Assembly (NCBI GenBank): GCA_016186855.1
Contig: JACPKT010000078.1
Span: 1-5,387 of the forward strand
DNA: 5,387 bases
Direction: 5' to 3'
Source of the DNA: Candidatus Iainarchaeum sp.
GTDB taxonomy: Archaea; Iainarchaeota; Iainarchaeia; Iainarchaeales; GW2011-AR10
Below are positions 1 through 5,057 of the stretch, piece after piece. How positions within the stretch are numbered: the stretch's first letter is position 1; each line of letters begins with the position of its first letter. The position numbers and the translations under genes were made by a program. The notes under the pieces were generated by a model that saw only the letters and a program-made list of their open reading frames with translations, searched no databases and had not been told where the DNA came from.

Positions 1-636
1 TTTTTTGATGCTTGAATTGTTCACCCCAACAAAGCGGTTGAGTGTTTCAAGAATTTCAAAAGATGGAAAAGTTTTCATTGCCTCAATCGAGCGGTGGACA
101 GTGAAAAAATCAGCTGCAAAATCAATAAAAGAGCTAAGAGCGCTTCCAATTATTGGAATAAAAAAAGGCTTTTTGGGGAGATGTGAAAAAATTTTCTCGT
201 CAAAGCCATTCACAATGTCCAAAATGTTGGTCTGTGCAGTGATTTTTTTTTCAAACCCGAATTTTTGCGAGATTTCTGCAAAGCGTTCAATGTTTAAAAA
301 ATAGTTTGAGGCAAAAGAATTTTCTCCAAGTGCATGCCCCAATTCCAACTCGTTCAGGTTGCTTTCAATGACTGCAAAACCTTCAAACAATTTTTCTTCC
401 CTGATTAATTCAACCCTCTGCTCTGCAAGAAAACCTTTCTCCAAAAGCAATACTGCAAATGCAAGCTCGTGCGCTTTGTCGCTTTCCTCAAAAGAGCGCG
501 ACAAAAAATGGTTCAACTCGTTTGCTTTTTTGTCAACTTCAGCCAAATTGTTTGAAGACATGCAGCTTTTGTTTATTTCCTGAAGGCGTTCCACGGCCTG
601 GTTAAAATAAAGCCAGGAAAGCGCAACGCGGTTTTT
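1..636 (-). CDS. Body of a predicted lipoprotein, partial (runs off left edge), function unknown
   Basis: The minus strand is open for 212 codons from 636 down to the window edge, and no stop is reached, so the C-terminus lies outside. The product is helical, rich in Glu, Leu, Phe and Ala, with conserved-looking stretches such as VERLQEINKSC near its start and KPFFIPIIGSALSSFIDFAA about 160 residues in, the latter mildly hydrophobic. I do not recognise a family. A TAA at 637-639 closes the frame upstream. The first possible internal starts are GTG at 594 and ATG at 561, neither with a clear ribosome site. The coding signal starts immediately after the stop (ALSWLYFNQAVERL), which suggests that the true N-terminus is the lipoprotein signal encoded at 656-778 in another frame, with the gene broken between them. 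Overlapping plus-strand ORFs are shadows of this frame. Coding nature is fairly sure; function is unknown. Confidence 0.7.
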
Positions 637-655
637 TTATTTTGTCAAACTGTTT

Positions 656-778
656 TCAAGCAGCGGCGGGAAAAGAGGTCAAATCTAGGCAAAGCAGGCG
701 CTCTTCAACCGACAACTCTTCAACACAACCACTTAATAGTAGTAGCAATCCTGCAGCAGCTGCTATTTTGAAAAACAC
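656..778 (-). pseudogene. Lipoprotein signal peptide ORF (40 aa), N-terminal part of the broken gene to its left
   Basis: GTG at 778 opens a 40-codon frame ending in TGA at 658-656. The product starts VFFKIAAAAGLLLLLSGC: a short basic n-region, a hydrophobic core and a lipobox LSGC with Cys18 as the expected lipidated residue, followed by an acidic linker VEELSVEER. This is a classic exported, membrane-anchored lipoprotein leader. A TGA stop abuts the GTG upstream, so no longer start exists in this frame. On its own the ORF makes little sense. If the TGA is passed, the frame continues KQFDKIK and then meets an A7 run (632-638). Losing one A there joins it to the 212-codon body. I infer one original gene, now interrupted by a stop and a frameshift, or an assembly with two errors. 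Confidence 0.6.
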
Positions 779-801
779 TCAAAACTTGGGCACAAAAAAG
801 A

Positions 802-836
802 ATTAAAACATTTCGTTGATTGACGAATGTTTTAAT
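802..836. repeat. Inverted repeat (near-perfect hairpin) in divergent intergenic region
   Basis: The left arm ATTAAAACATTTCGT (802-816) and the right arm ACGAATGTTTTAAT (823-836) are complementary over 14 pairs with a single bulged T. The loop is TGATTG. It lies between the leftward lipoprotein gene and the rightward zinc-ribbon gene. Each arm ends in a GTTTTAAT element readable outward. The leftward copy sits about 26 bases before GTG 778, the distance expected of a TATA box for a leaderless transcript. It could be a regulator-binding operator, an RNA hairpin, or a mobile-repeat remnant. Confidence 0.6.
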
Positions 837-860
837 GTTGGGTTGTTTTGCTTAAATTGC

Positions 861-868
861 TTTAAATA
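861..868 (+). promoter_or_regulatory. Putative archaeal TATA box for the zinc-ribbon gene
   Basis: TTTAAATA lies about 37 bases before the ATG at 901. With the usual archaeal spacing of about 25 bases, transcription would begin near 890 and give a leader of roughly ten bases. No strong ribosome site is present, only AAAGGG at 887-892. The match rests on motif and spacing only. Confidence 0.45.
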
Positions 869-900
869 AATTTTTTTCTTGAAATTAAAGGGTTTTTTTG

Positions 901-1038
901 ATGAACTGTGCTGTCTGCGGCAAAACCGCCACTTCTTTTAATTCAAAAAGACAGCCAGTGTGCCCGCGGCACCTTAAAACTGTTGCAAATTCTCCTCTTT
1001 GCCCTGACTGTGGCCTCTCAATGGTTGTGCGCAGCTGA
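901..1038 (+). CDS. Small zinc-ribbon protein, ends at an in-frame TGA inside the second zinc module
   Basis: ATG 901 opens a 45-codon ORF. The first module has Cys3-x2-Cys6 and Cys21-x2-His24 (CAVCGK and VCPRHLK), a CCCH-type zinc site. A second pair, Cys34-x2-Cys37 (LCPDCGLSMVVR), begins a topoisomerase-type C4 zinc ribbon, but the frame closes with TGA after Ser45. The same frame beyond the TGA supplies the missing Cys pair, so the intact protein would be about 66 residues with glycine in place of the stop. Family members are nucleic-acid-binding C4 ribbons found at topoisomerase I C-termini and in small stand-alone archaeal proteins. The specific role here is unknown. The start is supported by the immediate CxxC and a TATA box at normal distance. 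A minus-strand ORF and an overlapping plus ORF covering the region are shadows. As it stands the gene is truncated, recoded, or carries an assembly error. Confidence 0.7.
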   Translation: MNCAVCGKTATSFNSKRQPVCPRHLKTVANSPLCPDCGLSMVVRS

Positions 1039-1101
1039 AAATTTGGCTCTTTTTGGGGCTGCATCGCGTTTCCCTCCTGCAGCGGATTGAGAAGAATTTG
1101 A
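1039..1101 (+). pseudogene. In-frame continuation carrying the second half of the C4 zinc ribbon
   Basis: Directly after the TGA at 1036-1038, the same frame reads KFGSFWGCIAFPSCSGLRRI and stops at TGA 1099-1101. This is the second half of a topoisomerase-type C4 zinc finger, whose consensus is about RxGKFGxFxGCSxYPxC. With the preceding segment the spacing is Cys34-x2-Cys37-x16-Cys54-x5-Cys60, as in the family. There is no start codon, so it can only be made by reading through the TGA or if the TGA is really GGA (Gly). Confidence 0.6.
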
Positions 1102-1232
1102 AAGTTCATCACCATTTTAAAAAAAAAGTTGGTGAAAACGTAAAATTCAGTTTACGAATTTGCGCTATGCAAGGAGGTTACAAGTAAGGATTTGTGCCCT
1201 ACTTTGCTGTCAAAAAAAGTTTTTTGTTAAAA

Positions 1233-1273
1233 TGTGCTCCCTAAAATAGTTTTTTAAATTTTGTGCTCCCTAA
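1233..1273 (+). repeat. 12-bp direct repeat TGTGCTCCCTAA, two copies, around the Fic gene start
   Basis: TGTGCTCCCTAA occurs at 1233-1244 and again at 1262-1273, 29 bases apart start to start. The first codon of the longest Fic ORF (GTG 1263) lies inside the second copy. A weaker relative, TTTGTGCCCTA, lies at 1191-1201. The role is unknown; a protein-binding site or a small duplication are both possible. Confidence 0.6.
1253..1260 (+). promoter_or_regulatory. Putative TATA box for the Fic gene
   Basis: TTTAAATT, centred near 1256, lies about 25 bases before GTG 1281. If it is the TATA box, transcription would start at or next to that GTG, giving a leaderless mRNA. This favours GTG 1281 over GTG 1263 as the true start. 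It sits between the two copies of the direct repeat. Confidence 0.4.
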
Positions 1274-2180
1274 TTTTATTGTGGGCTATATTGAAAAGAA
1301 AAGGATAGGCGGCAAAGAATATTTCTATTTGTCAAAGAATGTTAGAATATCTAAAAACAAATGGAAAAAAATAAGAAAATACGTTGGGGCTGATTTGTCA
1401 AACCTTGCGCAAGCAGAAAAAGAAATAGAACTTATTGTGCCAATTAAGCGGTTATTAACTTTAAGGCAAATTAAAATAATTGAACTGCTGAAAACAAACT
1501 ATTTGAAAAATCGCAAGATTGGGAAAACTTTGTGGAAAACAGAAAAAGAACAAATAATCAGCTTTATTTACAACACCAGCGCAATAGAAGGAGTTCCTGT
1601 AAGCTTTGAGGATACCAAAAACATTGTTGAAGGAAAAAAGCCAAAAGCAAAATATTCTAAAAGAGACATAAAAGAAATCAAGAACATGAAAGAATGCATT
1701 GATTTTTTGTTTGATTATGAGGGTGAATTTAACCAAGAACTACTATTGAAACTCCACAAAATTGAAATGAAAGGTGTGCATCCAGAGGCAGGCAAGATAA
1801 GAACAAAGCAAAACATTGTCGGCAATTATCTGCCGCCAGGGCCAGAAAAAGTCCAAGCAGAGCTTGACAAATTATTTGAATGGTTAAGGCAGGCAGAAAA
1901 AATATTGCACCCTTTTGAATTGGCTGCTCTTGCGCACCTAAAAATTGTCAGAATACACCAGTTTATGGAGGGCAATGGGCGAATCTCAAGGCTGCTTATG
2001 AACCACCTTCTTTTCAAGAACAATTTCCCGTTGCTTAATATATACAATTCGGAAAAAATGCTGTACTATTTGGTCTTAAGAGAAGTTGATGCAAAGAAAA
2101 AAGAAAAGCCCTTCTTGAAGCATCTTTATCAGGTATACATAAACCAGTACAAAAAATATTTGATGCAAGGCAACAGCTGA
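1263..2180 (+). CDS. Fic domain protein (probable protein AMPylase), self-inhibited class
   Basis: Fic proteins usually transfer AMP from ATP to a hydroxyl on a target protein. The active-site motif is complete at residues 232-243: His232-QF-ME-Gly237-Asn-Gly-Arg240-IS-Arg243, where His is the catalytic base, the acidic Glu binds metal and the GNGR loop holds phosphates. Upstream, Thr105-SAI-Glu109-Gly110 fits the (S/T)xxxE(G/N) inhibitory helix, whose Glu blocks ATP gamma-phosphate binding, so the enzyme should be autoinhibited. GKIRTKQNIVG and NYLPPGPEKV (177-196) match the target-binding flap. Residues 7-45 (VGYIEKKRIGGKEYFYL and a Lys-rich stretch) form a basic N-terminal extension. No HTH domain is seen after the Fic core. 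The start could be GTG 1263 or GTG 1281; the latter begins MGYIEKK and fits a TATA box at 1253. No antitoxin gene adjoins it. The target is unknown. Confidence 0.92.
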   Translation: MLPNFIVGYIEKKRIGGKEYFYLSKNVRISKNKWKKIRKYVGADLSNLAQAEKEIELIVPIKRLLTLRQIKIIELLKTNYLKNRKIGKTLWKTEKEQIISFIYNTSAIEGVPVSFEDTKNIVEGKKPKAKYSKRDIKEIKNMKECIDFLFDYEGEFNQELLLKLHKIEMKGVHPEAGKIRTKQNIVGNYLPPGPEKVQAELDKLFEWLRQAEKILHPFELAALAHLKIVRIHQFMEGNGRISRLLMNHLLFKNNFPLLNIYNSEKMLYYLVLREVDAKKKEKPFLKHLYQVYINQYKKYLMQGNS

Positions 2181-2238
2181 AAAATGGTCACCGAAATTTT
2201 TTCATAAATGTTGGGGGCAGTAAACCAGCGAGTTCCAC

Positions 2239-3201
2239 TTATTTTTTTGCCCTCTCCAGCGTTTTGCCCGCTGCTGCAATTGTCTGCGCGGGGTATTTTC
2301 CAACTGCTGTCGGTGAATCAATCCAAATCATGTTCGCGCCTTCTTTTGCGATTTTTAACAAATCCAGCACGTCTTTTTTTAGCGGAGCGGGATTGAATTC
2401 CATTGATGAAAAAATATAGCTTGCAACAACGACTGGCTTTTTCAGTCTCCTTGCAAGTGAAACTATTTTTTTTTGAATTTGCGGAACATTTTTTTTCCCA
2501 AACTCTGTGGTCAAGTCTCCGCGTGCAACAACAACCATGTCGGCTGCCATTATTATGCGGGCCAAGTTTTTTAGGCCCTCGTGGTTTTCAATTTTTGCGC
2601 AAATTTTTGTTTTTTTAAAAACAAGTTTTTTTAGTTTTCGAACGTCTTTTTCTGACTGCGTAAAAGAAAGCGCAACTATTTCCACCCTGCACCTGTTTAT
2701 GGCTGGAATTAGTTTGAGGTCTTTTTCTGAAAGTTTTCCTTCCACAAGGGTTTTTTTTCCGGCATTAAAGCCCTTTCCATTCTCAAATACGGTTGTTTTG
2801 TTTGGCGCAAGAAAAATTCTTTTTTTCTTAAAATCTTTTTTTTTGACAATCACGCTGGTTTCGTCCTTGTCGTAAAAAAGTCTCTTGCCGGGTTTTATTT
2901 TGTCAAAAAAGTCGTGGTTGAAGTAAAAGCCGTTGAAAGGTGCAAATGAAACCCAAATTCCGTTTCCTTTTTTTACTGTCACGCGCTTTTTTCCACGGAG
3001 CCTTATTTCTGAGCCTTCAAGGTCAACCATTATTTTTGCTTTATGGCTTTTTCTGATTAGTTTGATGGTTTTTTCAAGGGAAGCGGGAGTGTAAAAAGAA
3101 CTTTTAAGGCGGGCAATTTTCAGTCCGCTTCTAATCATTTCATTCAAAGTTTTGTGGCTAAGGCTTGAAGGGCCAATGCTTGCAATTATCTTTATTTCCA
3201 T
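2239..3201 (-). CDS. Pyruvate kinase homologue, divergent, lacking the C-terminal domain
   Basis: Pyruvate kinase converts phosphoenolpyruvate and ADP to pyruvate and ATP, the last step of glycolysis. The order is right: IIASIGPSS (5-13), GLKIARL (26-32), DLEGSEIRL (60-68), a B domain to about residue 155, IVALSFTQSEKDV (175-187), AKIENHEGLKNL (202-213), VVVARGDL (223-230), KPVVVAS (255-261), TAVGKYP (298-304). The key residues Arg31, Asp60, Lys203, Glu205 and Asp229 are kept. Departures: NFSHG is KSSFY, so the K+-ligand Asn is Lys33; ATQM is ASYI, so the catalytic-site Thr is Ser261; SGETA is DSPTA. At 320 residues it ends where the allosteric C domain (about 120 residues) would begin. About one residue in six is lysine. 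ATG 3201 is followed at once by the first beta strand, so the start is good. It may be an active minimal enzyme or a paralogue with another substrate. Confidence 0.85.
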   Translation of the reverse strand: MEIKIIASIGPSSLSHKTLNEMIRSGLKIARLKSSFYTPASLEKTIKLIRKSHKAKIMVDLEGSEIRLRGKKRVTVKKGNGIWVSFAPFNGFYFNHDFFDKIKPGKRLFYDKDETSVIVKKKDFKKKRIFLAPNKTTVFENGKGFNAGKKTLVEGKLSEKDLKLIPAINRCRVEIVALSFTQSEKDVRKLKKLVFKKTKICAKIENHEGLKNLARIIMAADMVVVARGDLTTEFGKKNVPQIQKKIVSLARRLKKPVVVASYIFSSMEFNPAPLKKDVLDLLKIAKEGANMIWIDSPTAVGKYPAQTIAAAGKTLERAKK

Positions 3202-3352
3202 AAGCCATTGCCTTTATTGCTCAAGCAGCTTAAAAAACCTGTTTAAGGCAATCCCGCCATTTAAAAGAAGAAAATTGATTCACTTTTTCACCGTGCCCTG
3301 TTTTAGCATTCTTTATTAATGCCTGAATTGTTTAATTTTTTGAGGTGATTTC
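3202..3352. promoter_or_regulatory. Divergent promoter region between the pyruvate kinase homologue and the acidic-protein operon
   Basis: This 151-base gap separates two divergent genes. TTTAAAA at 3260-3266, read as TTTTAAAT on the minus strand, lies about 60 bases before the ATG at 3201 and could drive the leftward gene with a leader of about 35 bases. TTTATTAAT at 3312-3320 is the best TATA candidate for the rightward operon. Both assignments rest on motif and spacing only. Confidence 0.4.
3342..3349 (+). promoter_or_regulatory. Strong Shine-Dalgarno site that selects a TTG start
   Basis: GAGGTGAT is an eight-base match to the 3' end of 16S rRNA, with GGTG ending five bases before TTG 3353. 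No ATG lies nearby in frame until codon 24, so this site fixes the TTG as the start of the 59-aa acidic protein. Confidence 0.7.
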
Positions 3353-3532
3353 TTGGCAAGAAAGAAAAAAACAGAAGAAGATGTAGACAAAACTGTTTAC
3401 GATTCAGAGGACGTTGAGGAAATGCTTGAAGACGACGAGTTAGGCTCGTCTGACGCAGGCTTTATGGAGGGCTATAACCAAAAGCAGTCAAAGGAAGGCA
3501 AGGACGCTAAAAAAATCGTGAAGGACAAATAG
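3353..3532 (+). CDS. Small acidic protein of unknown function (59 aa, TTG start)
   Basis: TTG 3353 follows a long Shine-Dalgarno match and opens a 59-codon frame ending in TAG. The product has a basic start (MARKKKTEED), an acidic middle (SEDVEEMLEDDEL, about residues 18-30), a short motif GFMEGYNQ (about 36-43) and a Lys-rich tail. There are no cysteines and no membrane segment, so it is probably a cytosolic, largely helical or disordered peptide. The GFMEGY pattern resembles small conserved archaeal proteins, but I cannot name a family. The next gene starts 28 bases downstream with its own ribosome site, so the two are probably co-transcribed. The coding call rests on the ribosome site, the patterned composition and the unbroken frame. 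Confidence 0.7.
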   Translation: MARKKKTEEDVDKTVYDSEDVEEMLEDDELGSSDAGFMEGYNQKQSKEGKDAKKIVKDK

Positions 3533-3560
3533 GGCGCCAAAAAATTTTTGAGGAATTTTT

Positions 3561-3899
3561 ATGCTTAAGCGGATTCAAGAGTTTTTTGAAAGCATTTGGC
3601 GCAAACTAAGCGAGGCTGCAAGAAAGCGCGCCTTGTTAAGGAAAACAAAAAAAACAGGCGTGCAAGAACCCAAATATTTCAGTGCTGCAAAAATTTCCCA
3701 AAAAAATAAAACAACAAAACTACCAGAAGAGGAAATTGGTCGAGAGTCGGAGGAAGATGAGGAAGGGTTTGCGCAAGGAGAAGATGAACTGGAAGAGGGC
3801 GAAGAAGATTTTGAAGAAGAAGATTTAGATAAGGAAGGAACAAAAGAATCTGGCGATGAAAAGTTTGAGCAAGGGCAAAATCCGCGGAGCGGAAGGTGA
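3561..3899 (+). CDS. Hypothetical protein with basic N-terminal helix and long acidic tail (112 aa)
   Basis: ATG 3561 has GAGGAA five bases upstream. Residues 1-31 form a basic amphipathic helix (FFESIWRKLSEAARKRALLRK) that might bind membrane, nucleic acid or protein. Residues 32-55 are a linker rich in Lys, Thr and Ser. From about 56 to 105 the chain is dominated by Glu and Asp, so it is likely disordered. No family is recognised, and low-complexity acidic tails defeat homology judgement by eye. Its last 44 bases overlap the start of the membrane acyltransferase gene in another frame, and the 59-aa acidic gene lies 28 bases upstream, which suggests one operon. A role as a scaffold or regulator for the membrane enzyme is possible, from position only. 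Confidence 0.65.
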   Translation: MLKRIQEFFESIWRKLSEAARKRALLRKTKKTGVQEPKYFSAAKISQKNKTTKLPEEEIGRESEEDEEGFAQGEDELEEGEEDFEEEDLDKEGTKESGDEKFEQGQNPRSGR

Positions 3900-4632
3900 G
3901 CACGGCACTAAATCGCGTTTTTTTGAAATAGACCTTCTTCGCGGAATCGCTGTGTTGATGATGGTGCTTTTCCACTTTTTGTGGGACCTGAACTATTTTG
4001 AATTCATTTCAGTCAGCTTGTATGAAGGCTTTTTTGGCCTGTTTCAGAAAGCAACTGCCGGAACATTTTTGTTTCTTGTAGGCGTTGTGCTTTCAATCAG
4101 TTTTGGCAAAAGCGGGGAAAATTTTCAAAAAAAAGTTTTTGTACGCTCTGCAAAAATTTTTTCCTATGCAATGCTTGTCACAATTTTTTCTCTCTTATTT
4201 TTTCCACAGGAGCCGATTTTTTTTGGCATACTGCACTTGATTGCCGTTTCAATTCTTTTGTCAACTTTTTTTGTCAGGCTCGGGTTTCTAAATTTGATTT
4301 TGTCCGCTTTTTTTGTTTTCAGCCCGCTTTTTTTTGACTATTCGTCGCAAAACCTTAAGCTGTTTTTCTGGATTGGCCTTGCAAAAAGCCCCCCTGCACT
4401 GGATTTTTTTCCCCTAATCCCGTGGTTTGGAGCAGTGCTTGCAGGAATTTTTGCAGGAAATTATTTTTACAAAAACGGCACTGGAAAATTTGAAATAAAA
4501 AATCCCGGCACTGCTTTAACTGATTTTGTCGCATTTCTTGGCCGCCACTCGCTTTTCATCTATTTTGCCCACCAGCCGGTGTTGTTTTCATTGGTCGGAA
4601 TATCAAAAGTAATTTTATTTAAAACGGGTTGA
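3856..4632 (+). CDS. Membrane acyltransferase, DUF1624 / HGSNAT-like family
   Basis: This 258-aa integral membrane protein has about seven hydrophobic segments (roughly 27-50, 63-82, 100-117, 120-140, 142-162, 187-205, 228-250). The family is related to heparan-alpha-glucosaminide N-acetyltransferase and transfers acyl groups across the membrane, usually to sugars. Diagnostic motifs are FFEIDLLRGIAVLMMVLFHF (22-41, with His40 the likely catalytic or conserved His), GTFLFLVGV (69-77), FGILHLIAV (123-131), DFFPLIPWFGAVLAGI (183-198) and GRHSLFIYFAHQPV (229-242). Length is normal for the family. ATG 3856 lies inside the preceding gene and lacks a clear ribosome site. The first 20 residues are low-complexity, so the start is uncertain (TTG 3865 is an alternative), but the first motif begins at residue 22. 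The substrate is unknown; cell-surface glycans or lipids are plausible. The 3' end overlaps vapC by 14 bases, tail to tail. Confidence 0.85.
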   Translation: MKSLSKGKIRGAEGEHGTKSRFFEIDLLRGIAVLMMVLFHFLWDLNYFEFISVSLYEGFFGLFQKATAGTFLFLVGVVLSISFGKSGENFQKKVFVRSAKIFSYAMLVTIFSLLFFPQEPIFFGILHLIAVSILLSTFFVRLGFLNLILSAFFVFSPLFFDYSSQNLKLFFWIGLAKSPPALDFFPLIPWFGAVLAGIFAGNYFYKNGTGKFEIKNPGTALTDFVAFLGRHSLFIYFAHQPVLFSLVGISKVILFKTG

Positions 4633-5041
4633 TTGCCTGTATTCCTGCCATTTCCTTGAAATCCTTTGTGTTTTCTGTATAAATCGTGAAAACGTTGTTT
4701 TCTTTCATTGTGGCTGCAATTAATTTGTCCCAAAAATAGTTTCCATTTTCATGCAAAGCGCTTTCAACTGTTTTGTTGGAATAATTTATTTTTTTCCAAC
4801 TGTCAATTTTATTTAGTTTTACTATTATATTAGTGATTTCTTCTATTGCAGGCGGTTTTGAAAGTTTATTCAAAGCAACATTGATAAATTCTGCAAGAAT
4901 TTGGTTGCTAAGATAAAGTTCTCTATTCCCCCTAATGCACTCTTCAACAATTTTTTTTGCTTTTAACTGCTTTTTTCCTGCATCTTTATCATAAGCATAA
5001 ACCAAAATGTTAGTGTCAATAAAGGCTTTTTCAACGCTCAT
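4619..5041 (-). CDS. vapC: VapC-type PIN-domain toxin (ribonuclease)
   Basis: VapC toxins are Mg-dependent RNases, usually cutting tRNA or rRNA when the partner VapB is degraded. From ATG 5041 the protein has 140 residues, standard for the family. PIN acidic residues are in place: Asp9 in AFIDTNILVYAYD, Glu51 in ILAEFINVAL, Asp105 in YFWDKLIAATMKE, and Glu123 or Asp127 in IYTENTKDF. AGGAGGG at 5048-5054 lies six bases before ATG 5041. A longer in-frame ATG at 5098 would overlap vapB by 41 bases and has no ribosome site, so I prefer 5041. vapB ends 16 bases upstream, typical of a co-transcribed pair. The gene end overlaps the convergent acyltransferase gene by 14 bases. Confidence 0.88.
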   Translation of the reverse strand: MSVEKAFIDTNILVYAYDKDAGKKQLKAKKIVEECIRGNRELYLSNQILAEFINVALNKLSKPPAIEEITNIIVKLNKIDSWKKINYSNKTVESALHENGNYFWDKLIAATMKENNVFTIYTENTKDFKEMAGIQAINPF

Positions 5042-5057
5042 ATAATTCCCTCCTGTG

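Noticed and set aside
5..583. Plus-strand ORFs of 99 and 74 codons
   Set aside because: They are antisense to the 212-codon minus-strand frame, which has a better protein-like composition; the plus ORFs lack ribosome sites.
1036..1038. Genome-wide recoding of UGA as glycine
   Set aside because: The long genes here use normal Gly codons with no in-frame TGA, and the Fic and acyltransferase genes end at TGA; only local events are supported.
885..1115. Minus-strand 76-aa ORF and plus-strand 60-aa ORF at 908-1090
   Set aside because: Both overlap the Cys-patterned zinc-ribbon frame 901-1101, which explains the region.
1109..1135. Short inverted repeat TCACCA...TGGTGA around an A9 run
   Set aside because: Six base pairs with a large AT loop, within chance expectation and with no T-run after it.
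1461..2047. Minus-strand ORFs within the Fic gene
   Set aside because: Shadows of a gene with clear catalytic motifs.
2181..2238. Possible terminators between the convergent Fic and pyruvate kinase genes
   Set aside because: There is a T6 run at 2197-2202 but no stable hairpin before it; too weak to annotate as a terminator.
2208..2875. Plus-strand ORFs within the pyruvate kinase homologue
   Set aside because: Shadows; rich in Phe, Ser and Leu as expected of antisense to Lys-rich coding DNA.
3679..3975. Minus-strand 98-aa ORF rich in Leu, Phe and His
   Set aside because: Antisense to the Glu-rich tail; its composition is the direct complement of GAA/GAG codons.
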